From NCBI GenBank assembly GCA_025738555.1, contig JAOVFP010000009.1:3038001-3102000 (forward strand): a DNA stretch of 64,000 nucleotides, given 5' to 3'. This document shows, in pieces, positions 35,605-45,590 of this stretch. The number at the start of each line of letters is the position of its first letter. The first letter of the stretch is position 1. Under the pieces are notes generated by a model that saw nothing but the letters and a program-made list of their open reading frames with translations, had not been told where the DNA came from and did no database searches. The translations under genes were made by a program, and so were the position numbers. The DNA is from Cyathus striatus. Its lineage: Eukaryota; Basidiomycota; Agaricomycetes; Agaricales; Nidulariaceae.

Positions 35605-36829
35605 CAGCTCATCGAATCCCGAAAATGCGACTCCTCTTGAACTACTGTCTGGCGTTTACCTCTAGCATGCATGGGAATAACAGTGCGCGCTCCCGTTTCT
35701 GGGGACGTCAACGTTATCATAGTTCTCCCATCTGTAGAAGTAACTACGTGACTAGCCGTAAGTACATCAAAAGGTTGCCCCAATAACATTTGGTATGGTG
35801 GTGACGGCAAAATATGAACTTGTAGATACAGGGTTAGCTCACCCAAACTTAAGGGTACATCTCTAGCTAATCCACAGGTTTGTTCTAAACCACCATTCGC
35901 GCTTTGCATAGTTAAGCACGCGTCTGGGTCCCATTGGAGTCCGCATTTCTCAGCTAATGTTCTGCTCATAGTAACTATCTGCGAACCACTATCTAGAAGT
36001 GCATCTTCCACCAATGTATCGTTTATCTTCCCTGAGATCGCCCTTAACGCTTCCGTATCCCTTGCAACAAATACACGACGTGCTCTTTCTTCCAGAGAAA
36101 AAGTGTGCAGGTACTGCGTGATCAGGTCTGACACTACCCATCCTTTTTCACTCTTACTAATCGACGGGTTTGGAAGCTCCTTATCTTCAACATAGATCCA
36201 TTGAAGACTTGGTTTGCCTGGAGCCTCGTCGTCCGTAACTTCTTCGATCCTAGCTGCAGGCCTTTCATTAGTTAACTTGTACTTATCATATGCGCTATTC
36301 TTAGCTAGCGGCATACATTTCGTAATTAACTTCGCTTGTAACTCGTTCCTGACTGCTGGTGATAATCCTAAAATATCTTTTGGCATCAAAGTGATAGGCA
36401 TGTCTAAAATCTTATCTACTATGTCCTCAGGCTTCGTATCCGCCTCTACTTCTGCTCTCTGTCTGTAGGCAGGTTGCCTTTTTGGTAGCTCGTTCGCCGG
36501 TATCGGCAAGTGACCTGGACTTGGTTTTATGGGCTTTATAAATCTAAAGGGTAGCTCTGGCCCTAATAAATTATCATTCTCTAACTCAGACACTTTTTTA
36601 TGGGTTTCAACTTTTTCTTCTTTTTTCTGGGTTTTATTTATTTTTGTGCTTTTTTGTATATTTTCTTCCTCCTCACTATCTGATTCTGTATCCGCGAGCT
36701 CTCCTTCTTCTCGCTCTCTCTCCTCGAATCTGACTGCCTTTATTCTTGCACTGTCCTCCGGAGCACGCGTGACCTCAGGCTTTTCAAGAATGATTGGTTC
36801 AGGCTGCTGTACTTCCTTCCTCGAACCTC
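35604..36829 (-). CDS. Gypsy protease, in the -1 frame after gag
   Basis: The frame is open from the gag end without its own ATG nearby, through an acidic linker (REEGELADTESDSEEEE) to an aspartic protease: active-site ALLDSGSQIVTMS (DSG) and hydrophobic-Gly MLLGQPFDVL. Expression as gag-protease by a -1 ribosomal frameshift is likely: the GGGTTTC heptamer at 36839-36833 immediately precedes the gag TGA. It ends with TGA at 35606-35604, overlapping the pol ATG as TGATG. Confidence 0.75.
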
Positions 36830-38815
36830 TCAGAAACCCGGATTGGTATCTTTACCAGTTCGCATTTGTACGTACTGGCTCGGTCCCTCCCCATATTCCT
36901 GCCATGCATCATTTTCTCTCTGCATTGTAGAGAACTGCAATTCTTGTATCTGCTGCTGCATGTACCTTATTTGCTCCATGGGTTGCTCGTACAAATTTAC
37001 GCTAGGAATTTCTGATTCTTTTCTCTTCAACATCTTATCTACTAATTCTTTATAGGGATGAGACCCTCTCGGCAATATTTCATTCGATCCGTTCAACACG
37101 ATCAATCCATGCTCTTCTCTAATCACTCCCCCTTCGAGATCTTTAGCTTTGACAGGACATGAAGTGAAACTACAGGTCCCCCCACAATAGAAACATCCCC
37201 AGAAGAAAGGCTGGCTACCCTGATTGCCCCCACTCCAATTTCCCGCCAGCCTCTGTCCAAAATTAGACGTTGCGGCTGGTGGCGCCTGATTGCTTCGAAA
37301 TTGGTACGAAGTCCATGCTGGGTTAGGATTGGGTTGAGCCGGATGGCTCGCAGATGCCTGCATTAACGCCTTTACTTCCTGAATCACCTGTTGGAAACTC
37401 TGTACCTCCCTTTCTATAGATGCCATTCTGCTCTCAGTACTTTTCAACAACTGCATAAATTTAGAGTCATCGGGCTCTTCTTTTTTCACAGCTATTGGCA
37501 ACTCTACAGACTTGCCTCTGCTAAATCCTCTCGATTTCTTATGCTTGCGCTTCTCCACATACTCCTCCTCATCTTCACTGTCCGTCTCAAACGATAGTCC
37601 TCTATTATGAATTATATCGTCGCACACAGATAAAACCTCGTCGAGTTCGTATGGGTCTTCAGGGTCGATCTCTGTCCCTGGGGTAGGTGTCTTTAGCGAA
37701 TTGGCCATATCTAGCTGATGCCTCACCATTTCCCTCAGATCTTTATGCAACGACCGCATAACGAACCACACTTGCTCAGTGTTTGATATATGTTGTGCAA
37801 TCTCTTCTGCTTCTGCTTTGAAATTGCGATGGAACTCTTTCCACACTGTCTTCTGCGTTACTCTAATTCCCCGATTCTCACGCTGCTCATCCATCAGCCT
37901 CTTTAGCTTCTCTCGCGAACCCATCTCATTCTCTGGATCGTATTCCCGTAAAATCCGCTTCTTAAATTTATCCCACGTTCTATCTTCTCCTTTCCTCTCT
38001 GGGAAGCTCTTTACTTGTTTTCTTCTCGGTGAATTAGTGATTGTATTTACCGTGAAGTCCACTTTCATCTTATCATCAGTTATTTTATGATGCGTAAAAA
38101 GTCCTTCTAGAGAGTCTAGCCAGAACACTACTTCACTGCCTTAACCATTCCATTTTGGCGCATTTTTGCCGTATGGATCCAGTTCAGGTGCCATGCTTTC
38201 TGATGGTTTAGGTGATGGGGAACGGGAACTCGTTGTTACTGATGAAGGGGGATTCGGATCAATGTCTGGTGATGACGGGCATGTATGCGCAGTACTATGT
38301 CTAGGACTCCCGAAGGTGAATTGCCTGAAGGATGCCGAAAGGTCTGCTACTGCTCCACTAGGTTCACTAGCGTACTCGTAATCAGGTTCTCCAAAAGCTC
38401 CGGGAAACAACAATGATCCAATATCTGGGTCCGTTGATGAATCAGACGGTGTCTCAAGAAGTCTTGTCTCACGAGGCTCGCTTACTGATGGCCTTGACAC
38501 AAATGGGAACAATGGTCTCTCTGGGGATGATAGCGCTGTCTCTGATCGTCTCTGCTCTGCACTAAACTCTAGCTCTGGGAATGGTCTAAACTCTGGCTCT
38601 AGCTCTGTGCTCTCTCTCTTAACTGCTTTGCTCTGCTCTGCTCTCGATTTATCTCTTGCTAGCTCTTTTTCTAATGCTTGCTGTGCTCTACATTCTGCTC
38701 GCGTTTCATGATCAGTTTTCTGATTCTGAGCACTACTGGACCCTGAACTCGCTTGTTGATCTGCTGCTCTGTGATGCGCTACAGCTTTGCTAGGTTTGGG
38801 TTCAGCCTCTACCAC
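36830..38815 (-). pseudogene. gag: Gypsy gag with one in-frame TAA
   Basis: A Ser/Pro/Glu-rich N-terminal region leads into the capsid-like block (PKWNG-GSEVVFWLDSLEGLF, KKRILREYDPENEMG, KTVWKEFHRNFKAEA). The TAA at 38143-38141 sits in that block where related proteins have lysine, so AAA or AAG to TAA/TAG is likely. Near 37190 is a cysteine knuckle CFYCGGTCSFTSC, which lacks the usual histidine. It ends at TGA 36832-36830, directly after the slippery heptamer. The 38815 ATG is the first in frame after the primer-binding site. Confidence 0.75.
36833..36839 (-). promoter_or_regulatory. Candidate -1 frameshift heptamer GGGTTTC
   Basis: Reads G GGT TTC in the gag frame, followed at once by TGA. 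Slipping back one base gives GGG TTT CTG AGA and enters the protease frame. This fits the X XXY YYZ rule exactly. A downstream RNA structure was not assessed. Confidence 0.6.
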
Positions 38816-38914
38816 ACTTTTGCCGCTCTTCTTAGATTTCGGTGGAATGGCGAGTGCGTTATTACTTATTCAATTCACACTACTCCGCAACATTAGCGCT
38901 TGTATCTGGTTTAC

Positions 38915-38932
38915 CCCCTCGCGGTGGGCTCC
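38915..38932 (-). promoter_or_regulatory. Primer-binding site
   Basis: TGGAGCCCACCGCGAGGG on the minus strand, starting with TGG as expected for the complement of a tRNA CCA end. Identical over 18 bases to 41730-41747 of the plus-strand element. The tRNA was not identified. Confidence 0.75.
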
Positions 38933-40280
38933 AGATAAAGTACCTAGTTTAGCACAACGTAGTATAAATTAAAATATATGTAATTTCACTCACACCACGT
39001 ACGCTCACTAAGAAGGTGCTCAGTGGGTAAGACTCGGATGCAAAATGCTTCCGGGCGAAGTAAAGTAAAAGGGGGAGGTGTCAGAGACCGACGTTCACAA
39101 AGGGAAACGGCTTAGCAAACGCTTTGATGCACGTTTTGATGCGCGTTCCTTAATCTCGGACTTAGCACGGGCTTATGACTTCTCACTTCGCATTGCACTT
39201 AGAATCTCAAAGCTCACACAAATACTAAAGCATGACACTAGATGGTATTTCTCGGGGCACAGGAGACTGCCCTTCTACTACACAAACCTACCTATTAAAT
39301 ATCTTACAGAACACGGCTAAGAGAAACTATATAGTTAATACCAAAGCAGTAATTACACATCAGCTAAGCTGTAAAGTAGACTTTTAGACTGGAGACAGGC
39401 GTCTGGGATGGACCAGAGTAAATCATGAATATACCAAACATACAAGCGCCAAGAATGCGTCCATATGGAAAGATAGCGAAGTACAATAAGCCATATCTGC
39501 AGGTGAGACGCTCCATATGAAGGCGTGATGCCGCATGCTTTGACGCGTGGAAATGGGAAACACTGAATAAGCTGGCCGGGAATGCCAGGTCTCAGGCCTA
39601 TCCAGGCGCCTATGGCGTGCTGATGCACAGCGCTGGTACAGCGTGGTTAGATAGCGGCATTTGCCGTGAGTCTAGTTCTCATGTCTTTTCCTATGACGCA
39701 ATAACATGGCTTCGATAATCTATTATTAGAATAGACGCGCGCTTAGCTCGATCTCCGGCCTTACTGGTAACTATTTCCCACCGATGTCGAGAATAAACTC
39801 TGATGTTGGTGTTTCTATTCTTAGACGCTTTCCTACTTAGGCTAGTTATGTCCCTTATTAGCGCGAATCGTTCCCACGCTAGCTAATGGTCCGGGACCTC
39901 TACCTTAGCTACTAAATACAACCCATGTATATTATACCGTTTGTAAGTAGCACGTAGAATATAGAAATAATGTTTTTATAATAGGTAGGAGTACGCTAGG
40001 CATATTATGCCCATCAAGTGCCAACAGCCATTGCCGCTACTCTGGACTCAAACCAGATTGGTCCTTGGCATCTTGCGAATGAGATCTCACCCTGATCTAC
40101 CAATTGAAGCGAATGGACCATATACCTGAAGCCATGGTTGCTGATGGTTCTATCTTTAGGCCCATGATGTGACAGGGCATCTAAACATGTGCATCAGCCA
40201 ATAAGTGCATCTCTATTATCACATGCACCCACCCCTTTTGAGGAGCTATGTCCAATGCTCTCCTATCCAGACCTTTGCGC
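38933..40280. other. No supported gene; possible old LTR material
   Basis: It should contain the 5' LTR of the minus gypsy element, but no end could be placed. A purine tract followed by TGTCAGAGACCG at 39079 looks like the start of an LTR in plus orientation, without a partner copy. The last 120 bases continue, across the plus gypsy insertion, into LTR-like sequence at 55013, so that element probably landed in an older repeat. Confidence 0.35.
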
Positions 40281-40284
40281 ACGT
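40281..40284 (+). repeat. Target site duplication, left
   Basis: ACGT directly before the left LTR, matching ACGT at 55009-55012 directly after the right LTR. Confidence 0.65.
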
Positions 40285-40487
40285 TGTCGGGGGTGAAACT
40301 TGATTAGTCATAAACACACACATATGGCTATATGGCCCGATGTCCGGAATCCACATCATCCGGATCTTTCTGAATACACTACCAAATAATTCTCATGAGG
40401 CACTGCTTCTCTAGAAACAAACATATGGAAACACAAGCCAATACCCCACTTCTTGGTGACCAATAATCGATACTGTTAAAAATAGGT

Positions 40488-40945
40488 CACCATTGTTCAA
40501 GAACAATGCCTATGCATTCGATTACCAAGGACATGCCATTGTTTCTAATAATAGAACTTCATTGTTCTTCACACCCATTGTTCAGAACAATGCCTATGCA
40601 TTCGCTTACCAAGGACATGCCATTGTTTCTAATAATAGAACTCCATTGTTCTTCACACCCATTGTTCAGAACAATGCCTATGCATTCGCTTACCAAGGAT
40701 ATGCCATTGTTTCTAATAATAGGACTCCATTGTTCTTTTGCACCCATTGTGCAGAACAATGTCCTCCTATTCACCCATTGTCTTCATGCCCATTGTTTGC
40801 TGGGATCTATAAATAGAATTCCATTGTTCATTGCCAGAACAATGTAATACTATTTCTGTCACCATTGTTCAAGGCCTGACTCATCTCCTGGAACACCATT
40901 GTTCTGCACAGCCTCCACCTCAAGACAATGGATCCACCATTACCA
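40488..40945 (+). promoter_or_regulatory. Cluster of CATTGT/ACAATG palindromes in the LTR
   Basis: About 22 copies of CATTGT or its complement in about 450 bases, many paired as perfect inverted repeats such as CATTGTTC-AA-GAACAATG. Part of the array is a tandem repeat of about 87 bases. CATTGT/ACAATG is the core sequence bound by HMG-box (SOX/MATA-type) proteins, so an HMG-box regulator is one possible reader; hairpins in RNA or DNA are another. The cluster is present in the right LTR too (about 53770-54228). Confidence 0.65.
40808..40815 (+). promoter_or_regulatory. LTR TATA box
   Basis: TATAAATA within the LTR, downstream of most of the palindrome cluster; the equivalent in the right LTR is 54090-54097. 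Likely core promoter of the element. Confidence 0.5.
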
Positions 40946-41729
40946 AATTTGAAGGACAATGCAGGATTGGTTTTGGATAGGATTAGTCAGCAGTAGGAGG
41001 AAAAGAGCATAAAAGGAGAGAGGAATTGAGCCTTAGACAGTAGTTTTATCCATTACCAAATAGCCTGTCACTAGCTAGGATCTTACTCACCAGTCCATCC
41101 CCAGTAGTTATTCTTACACATTAGATACAGAATCTATTGTGCTTTTCTTCAGTTCTATTATTAACGTAAACGACGCAGCGCAACTCACCGTATAAATAAA
41201 TTCACAGTAATATCAAAGTAACTCAACTCAACTCAACGTAACGCAGCTCAACTCAATGTATCGAATCTCAACGTCACTTTTTATCATATCTATTCAGTAA
41301 CAGCACATATTAGTTTATGCGCTGCAGCCACCAAGCTACAGTCAGAAACAACCAAGGCCCTCAACTTCGTTTCGACCTTCACCACAGCACCAATCTTTAT
41401 ATACAGCCTTCGCTGTACATACAAGCTTTCCTAGTGTTTCTAGCAGTTGTTGTTACCATATACAGCTTTAGCCGTATACTCTAGAAACTCCCACAGTTCA
41501 TCTCTTATTTACAGCCTTTGCTGTACCACACCAGTCACGGGCCAAGTTCTAAGCAAACCTAGCAAAGCCCCACAGTTCATTGCCCATTTACAGTCTTTAC
41601 TGTACATCCCATATCATAGGAGTTTGCAGGAATACATACGATCAGTATCCCTCGACCCCCAGGTGCTAGGTACGAATAAAGTCACTTCCTGCTGAACACC
41701 TAAGGTATCTATTACCTTGAACGACAAAG

Positions 41730-41747
41730 TGGAGCCCACCGCGAGGG
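41730..41747 (+). promoter_or_regulatory. Primer-binding site
   Basis: TGGAGCCCACCGCGAGGG, three bases after the left LTR end. Identical to the primer-binding site of the minus element at 38932-38915. Confidence 0.8.
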
Positions 41748-41835
41748 ATATTTGACGTAATATTCCTCAAACTCCTACTTTATTCCATTTATACACATTT
41801 CAACTTCACCCCTATCCTTACTACATCACCACAAC

Positions 41836-44688
41836 ATGCCTGCTGATGGAACCAGTTCAGGCAGTGCTGCTGCCAATGTTCAGCAAGCAGCAGCAACACA
41901 GACCAATCCACTTCAAGGAAGTACCACACAAGGAGTTGCATCCCAGACCACTCCCAGTATTGATACTTCAGCTTTTGCATCTGCCAATGCACAAATGGCT
42001 GCAGACCTATCCCTCCATTACACTCCAAACCAAAGGCTCAATAAACTCAACATGCCTTTACGTGGACACAAGTTTGCCCCAAAGACATTTAGAGGCAACC
42101 ATAAAGAAGTTAAATGATTCATTACTGTATATGAACGACTTCTAGAAGCCTGCAATGTCACACAAGATTCTGACAAGTGCAATTTTATAAAGGAGTATGT
42201 GTCATCTGATGTAGAAAGATTCATCAATGCATCAGATTACATCAAGCCTACAAGTTATAGTTGGGACAAACTCAAGGAGGAGATACTTAACTACTATGAT
42301 GCAGAGAGAGGTTCCACTAAGTACAAGCCTCATAATCTAGTAGACATGGTTCGCATCAGCAAACATGAGCCCTGCACAAGTCTGGCACAGTGGAAGAAAT
42401 ATTATAGGGAATACAAGACTGTTGCAGGAGACCTATTAAGCAATGAGCTTATTTCACCAGATCAATACAATGGTTATTTCTGGGTTGGAATACCTGAAGA
42501 TTTGCGAAATCTCCTAGAGACCAAACTAGTTGCACGGGAACCCAGTCATGATATGTCCAAACCTTGGTCTATAGGCCAAGTAACCAACACTGCAGAGCAT
42601 CACTTCAAGAGGGACAAGTTCACCGATATGCTCTTTTTATCAGGACCATCACATTTGTTATCAGACATGGATTCCTCAGATGGAGATTCATCTGACTACT
42701 CAGATGATTATGAGCTAGAGAGCTTTACAAGAAAGCTAAAGGCAGCTCAGAAGCTTAGGAGCAAGAAGAAGGATAGGAAAGGCAAGGAGAGGGATAAAGC
42801 AATTCCCACAGTGGATGAACTCAGAGGAGAAATGAGAAATGTCCCTTTGATTCCCACAGAGGACCAAAGCAGAGTTACACGTTACAAAGGATCAACTCAA
42901 GAAATCGAATCAATGATACGAAAGTTGAATAACATGTCACTGGATGATCCAGAATATGCTACACTCTATTATGAAGTAGTAGCCAATGATCATTCTGGAT
43001 ATGCTGTGAAGTGCATATTACGTGAACCCAGGCGCATCATTAATGAACCATACAATCGCCCTCAATCCCATTTTCAGTCACCACCTAATGACTCTTATGG
43101 AAGATCACCATCTCGATTTCGGCCTCAGCCACCAGTTACCTATCCCAATAACATCAGCACCCCAGATCTATCTCAGAGATCTTCTTTTCCAAACAACCCA
43201 AATGTTTGCTTTGGATGTGGAAAGGATGGACACATGATGCGAGAATGCCCAAAGCTAGCGGACTATCTCAAAACCGGAGTAATTAAGTGGGATAATTATG
43301 GCAGAAAGTACACACTAGGCGATGGTACCCGAATTTACCGAAATCCTGGAGAATCCCTTTACCAAGCCATTAAACGATATACAGGGCCATCTAGCAACTA
43401 TGTGTCCCTCAATGAAGAAGTGGAATCCTATTACAACAACTATGAATCCCACCATTACGCCATAGCCCAATCTGATGATTCAGATTCAGATTATGAGTAT
43501 CCACAGAATCCCGGATATACTCAGTATGGATCATACCTTGTTGACACCAACTCAGACAGTGAGGATGAAGGACCTATGTATGTGTATAGCGCGCCAGAAG
43601 ATCATCATATGGGAGGACTTCAACCTCTAACTGCTGTGTGGCCTGTGGAAAGGTCCATGAAGTCAACAACAGGTTCAAGAAAGTTAATTTTTGATGGAGT
43701 TAATGTACCACGAAAGCCGTATGGGAAAGTTCCTCCCAATTCTGAAAATAAGACTTCAGCACGTCCACTCAGTAAGCAGGATAGATGGAGTGCCAGACCC
43801 AATAATCCCCAACCATTACACCCAATATCAACAAACCCCGCATCATTTCCCCCTCAATCACAAGTACGATTTGATACCTCCGCAGCAGGAACCAACCAAT
43901 CGTCACCCCCTCAGGGCCAACATGAGCAAAAGAAGTATCGCCCAAGTCATGTATCGTCACCCGGGCCCAGGAATCCTCGGGTAGAAGGGGCAACATCGCA
44001 GGATATTGAGATGTCATCACCAGAAGAGATTCCAGGAGAAGGGAGTTATATCCCAGTGGATGCACGTAAAACACAGTGGAGGGAAAAGTTAAATGAGACT
44101 AGCCATAAACCCACCCCCACTCCTGCTTTTAAACGAGATGAAGCAAAACCGGCTAAAGGACTTGCCCGTCAAAGCGAATTATCATCACGAACGGACCCGA
44201 AATCGGTTGTTGAATCAATTCTCAACACGGATATAGTTTTACCCCTTAAAACTATTCTGGGAACATCCAAAGATGTAGCATATAATTTACAGGAACGTCT
44301 CAAAGTCAAAAATTCAGCGACACCTGCCAATCCAAATAAAGCATCACATTATGTATATCATGATGAGCCATACCCTCTAGTTGCTGCAGCTTCCATTCCA
44401 AGAAGCAGAAGTGAAGGGCCCCTCATCAAAATTAAGCTTTACCATGGAAATGAAGAAGTGCGGGCAGTAATTGATACAGGATCACAACTTAACATTATCA
44501 ATGAACGGTTAGCCAAGAAATTCATTCGCCTTCCTATGGATGTCTCCCAAGCAGTCACCATGACAGATGCAAATGGTGGTGAAGGAATGCTAGCCGGACT
44601 TATAGAGAATGTTGAATTAACAAGTGGAGGATTATCTACACGAGCCAACTTATATGTAAAATCAGGAACCCCTTTGAAGTACTTTTAG
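41836..44688 (+). pseudogene. gag: Gypsy gag and start of protease, one in-frame TGA
   Basis: It starts MPADGTSSGSAAANV about 90 bases after the PBS. TGA at 42115-42117 interrupts HKEV-FITVYERLLEA where arginine is expected (CGA to TGA); the same frame continues from 42118. Capsid-like block: SYSWDKLKEEILNYYDAERG and SLAQWKKYYREYKTVAGDL. A canonical CCHC knuckle, CFGCGKDGHMMRECP, lies near 43208-43250. A long Ser/Pro/Asn-rich spacer leads to a protease active site AVIDTGSQLNIIN (near 44470). The frame ends at TAG 44686-44688; the protease continues in the -1 frame after the CCCTTTG heptamer at 44670-44676. Gag and protease are therefore fused in one frame in this element, unlike in the minus element. 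Confidence 0.8.
44670..44676 (+). promoter_or_regulatory. CCCTTTG heptamer at a -1 frame change
   Basis: Reads C CCT TTG in the incoming frame; slipping back gives CCC TTT GAA and enters the frame encoding EVLLGRPW, the end of the protease. The heptamer fits X XXY YYZ. A simple loss of one C is equally possible and would explain the same pattern. Confidence 0.4.
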
Positions 44689-45590
44689 GTCGCCCATGGC
44701 AACGAGATCATAAAGTATCTATTGAAGAACGCGATGATGGAACATATATTCACATTACAGATCCTCGTCCTGGTGGTAGACAATATGAAATCTGTGCACT
44801 GCAGGAAGAAGACTTTGCCAGATCATCCAGAAGACAGGCATATGCAGTAGTCACAGATAAAGAGACACTTATCCCACCTCACCAGCCCCAAGATAATTCA
44901 TCAGTCACTCCTATTACATCAACAGAATCACCTATACCTGCCTATAGTCCATTAGTCATGGGTGTTACATCACCAGTAGCACTCAGAGCAGAAGATAGGG
45001 ACATAGTAATAGACCATTTGTCATCACCAACCTTAATTTCCGGACCAGATCAGCCAGTGGAAATTTTGCTTACATCAGCAGAAAACATCGGCATTATTCC
45101 CTTGGAAAACAATGCAAGAATTGAATTAAACAATTCTTGTAATTGGAAAACCATTGTCTTCGAACCACCTGACCACAATGAGGCTAATTATAGCTCATTC
45201 AAGGACAATGTAGAAATCTATTTTAATAATTCTTTGAATTATAACAATGATTTTACTGTGGAACAATGGAAAAAGCGGAATAATGACAAAGCGCAGCAAT
45301 GTTCCCACGATGGTCATAAGGATAATGGATCACCGAAATCACGGTCCCACTCGGAAAATTCACACAATGACATTATGTCATCAGAACCACCTGATACAGA
45401 TGATCACACAGAATTTTGGTTGGAAAAATTGAGATGTGCAATCCTAAAGGAGAAATTTAAGAAAGATTTAAATAGAAAAATGCGACATAGAGACTACAGA
45501 AAATTCAGAAAGTCACTCCTATCACCACCAGCACTCAAGCCACACCAGTATTACCCACCATACACATTCCTCAGTCAGCCAGCCACCACA
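44677..45590 (+). CDS. Protease C-terminus and linker in the -1 frame
   Basis: Continues EVLLGRPWQRDHKVSIEERD (the conserved LLG motif ending gypsy proteases), then GGRQYEICALQEEDFARSS, followed by about 240 residues of low-similarity linker rich in Asn and Ser with a basic end (KFKKDLNRKMRHRDYRKF). It has no separate start; it is read on from the heptamer and continues without a stop into the GC-rich ORF at 45591. Confidence 0.65.

Larger units (their letters stand above)
31669..38932 (-). mobile_element. Ty3/gypsy retrotransposon (minus strand), LTRs not resolved
   Basis: Ordered from primer-binding site (38932) to polypurine tract (31669-31678): gag, protease, RT, RNase H, integrase. No pair of LTRs could be recognised: the sequence beyond the PPT (TGCTACATGTG... 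from 31668 down) and the sequence beyond the PBS (from 38933 up) do not match by eye. The copy carries TAA in gag and two TGA in pol, so it is probably dead. Five segments overlap or abut in a way that suggests frameshift and reinitiation control. Confidence 0.85.
40285..41726 (+). repeat. Left LTR
   Basis: 1,442 bases, TG...CA. It contains the palindrome cluster (about 40488-40945), TATAAATA at 40808-40815 and a second A/T-rich core (CATAAAAGG) near 41008. Near its 3' end are repeated TACAGCCTTxGCTGTA palindromes (about 41403-41605). Confidence 0.9.

Noticed and set aside
39067..39120. Purine tract followed by TGTCAGAGACCG, like a PPT and LTR start
   Set aside because: No second copy or LTR end found in the window; too weak to annotate as an element.
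40559..40774. Open frames on both strands inside the LTR
   Set aside because: By-products of the tandem palindromic repeat; the same frames recur in the right LTR.
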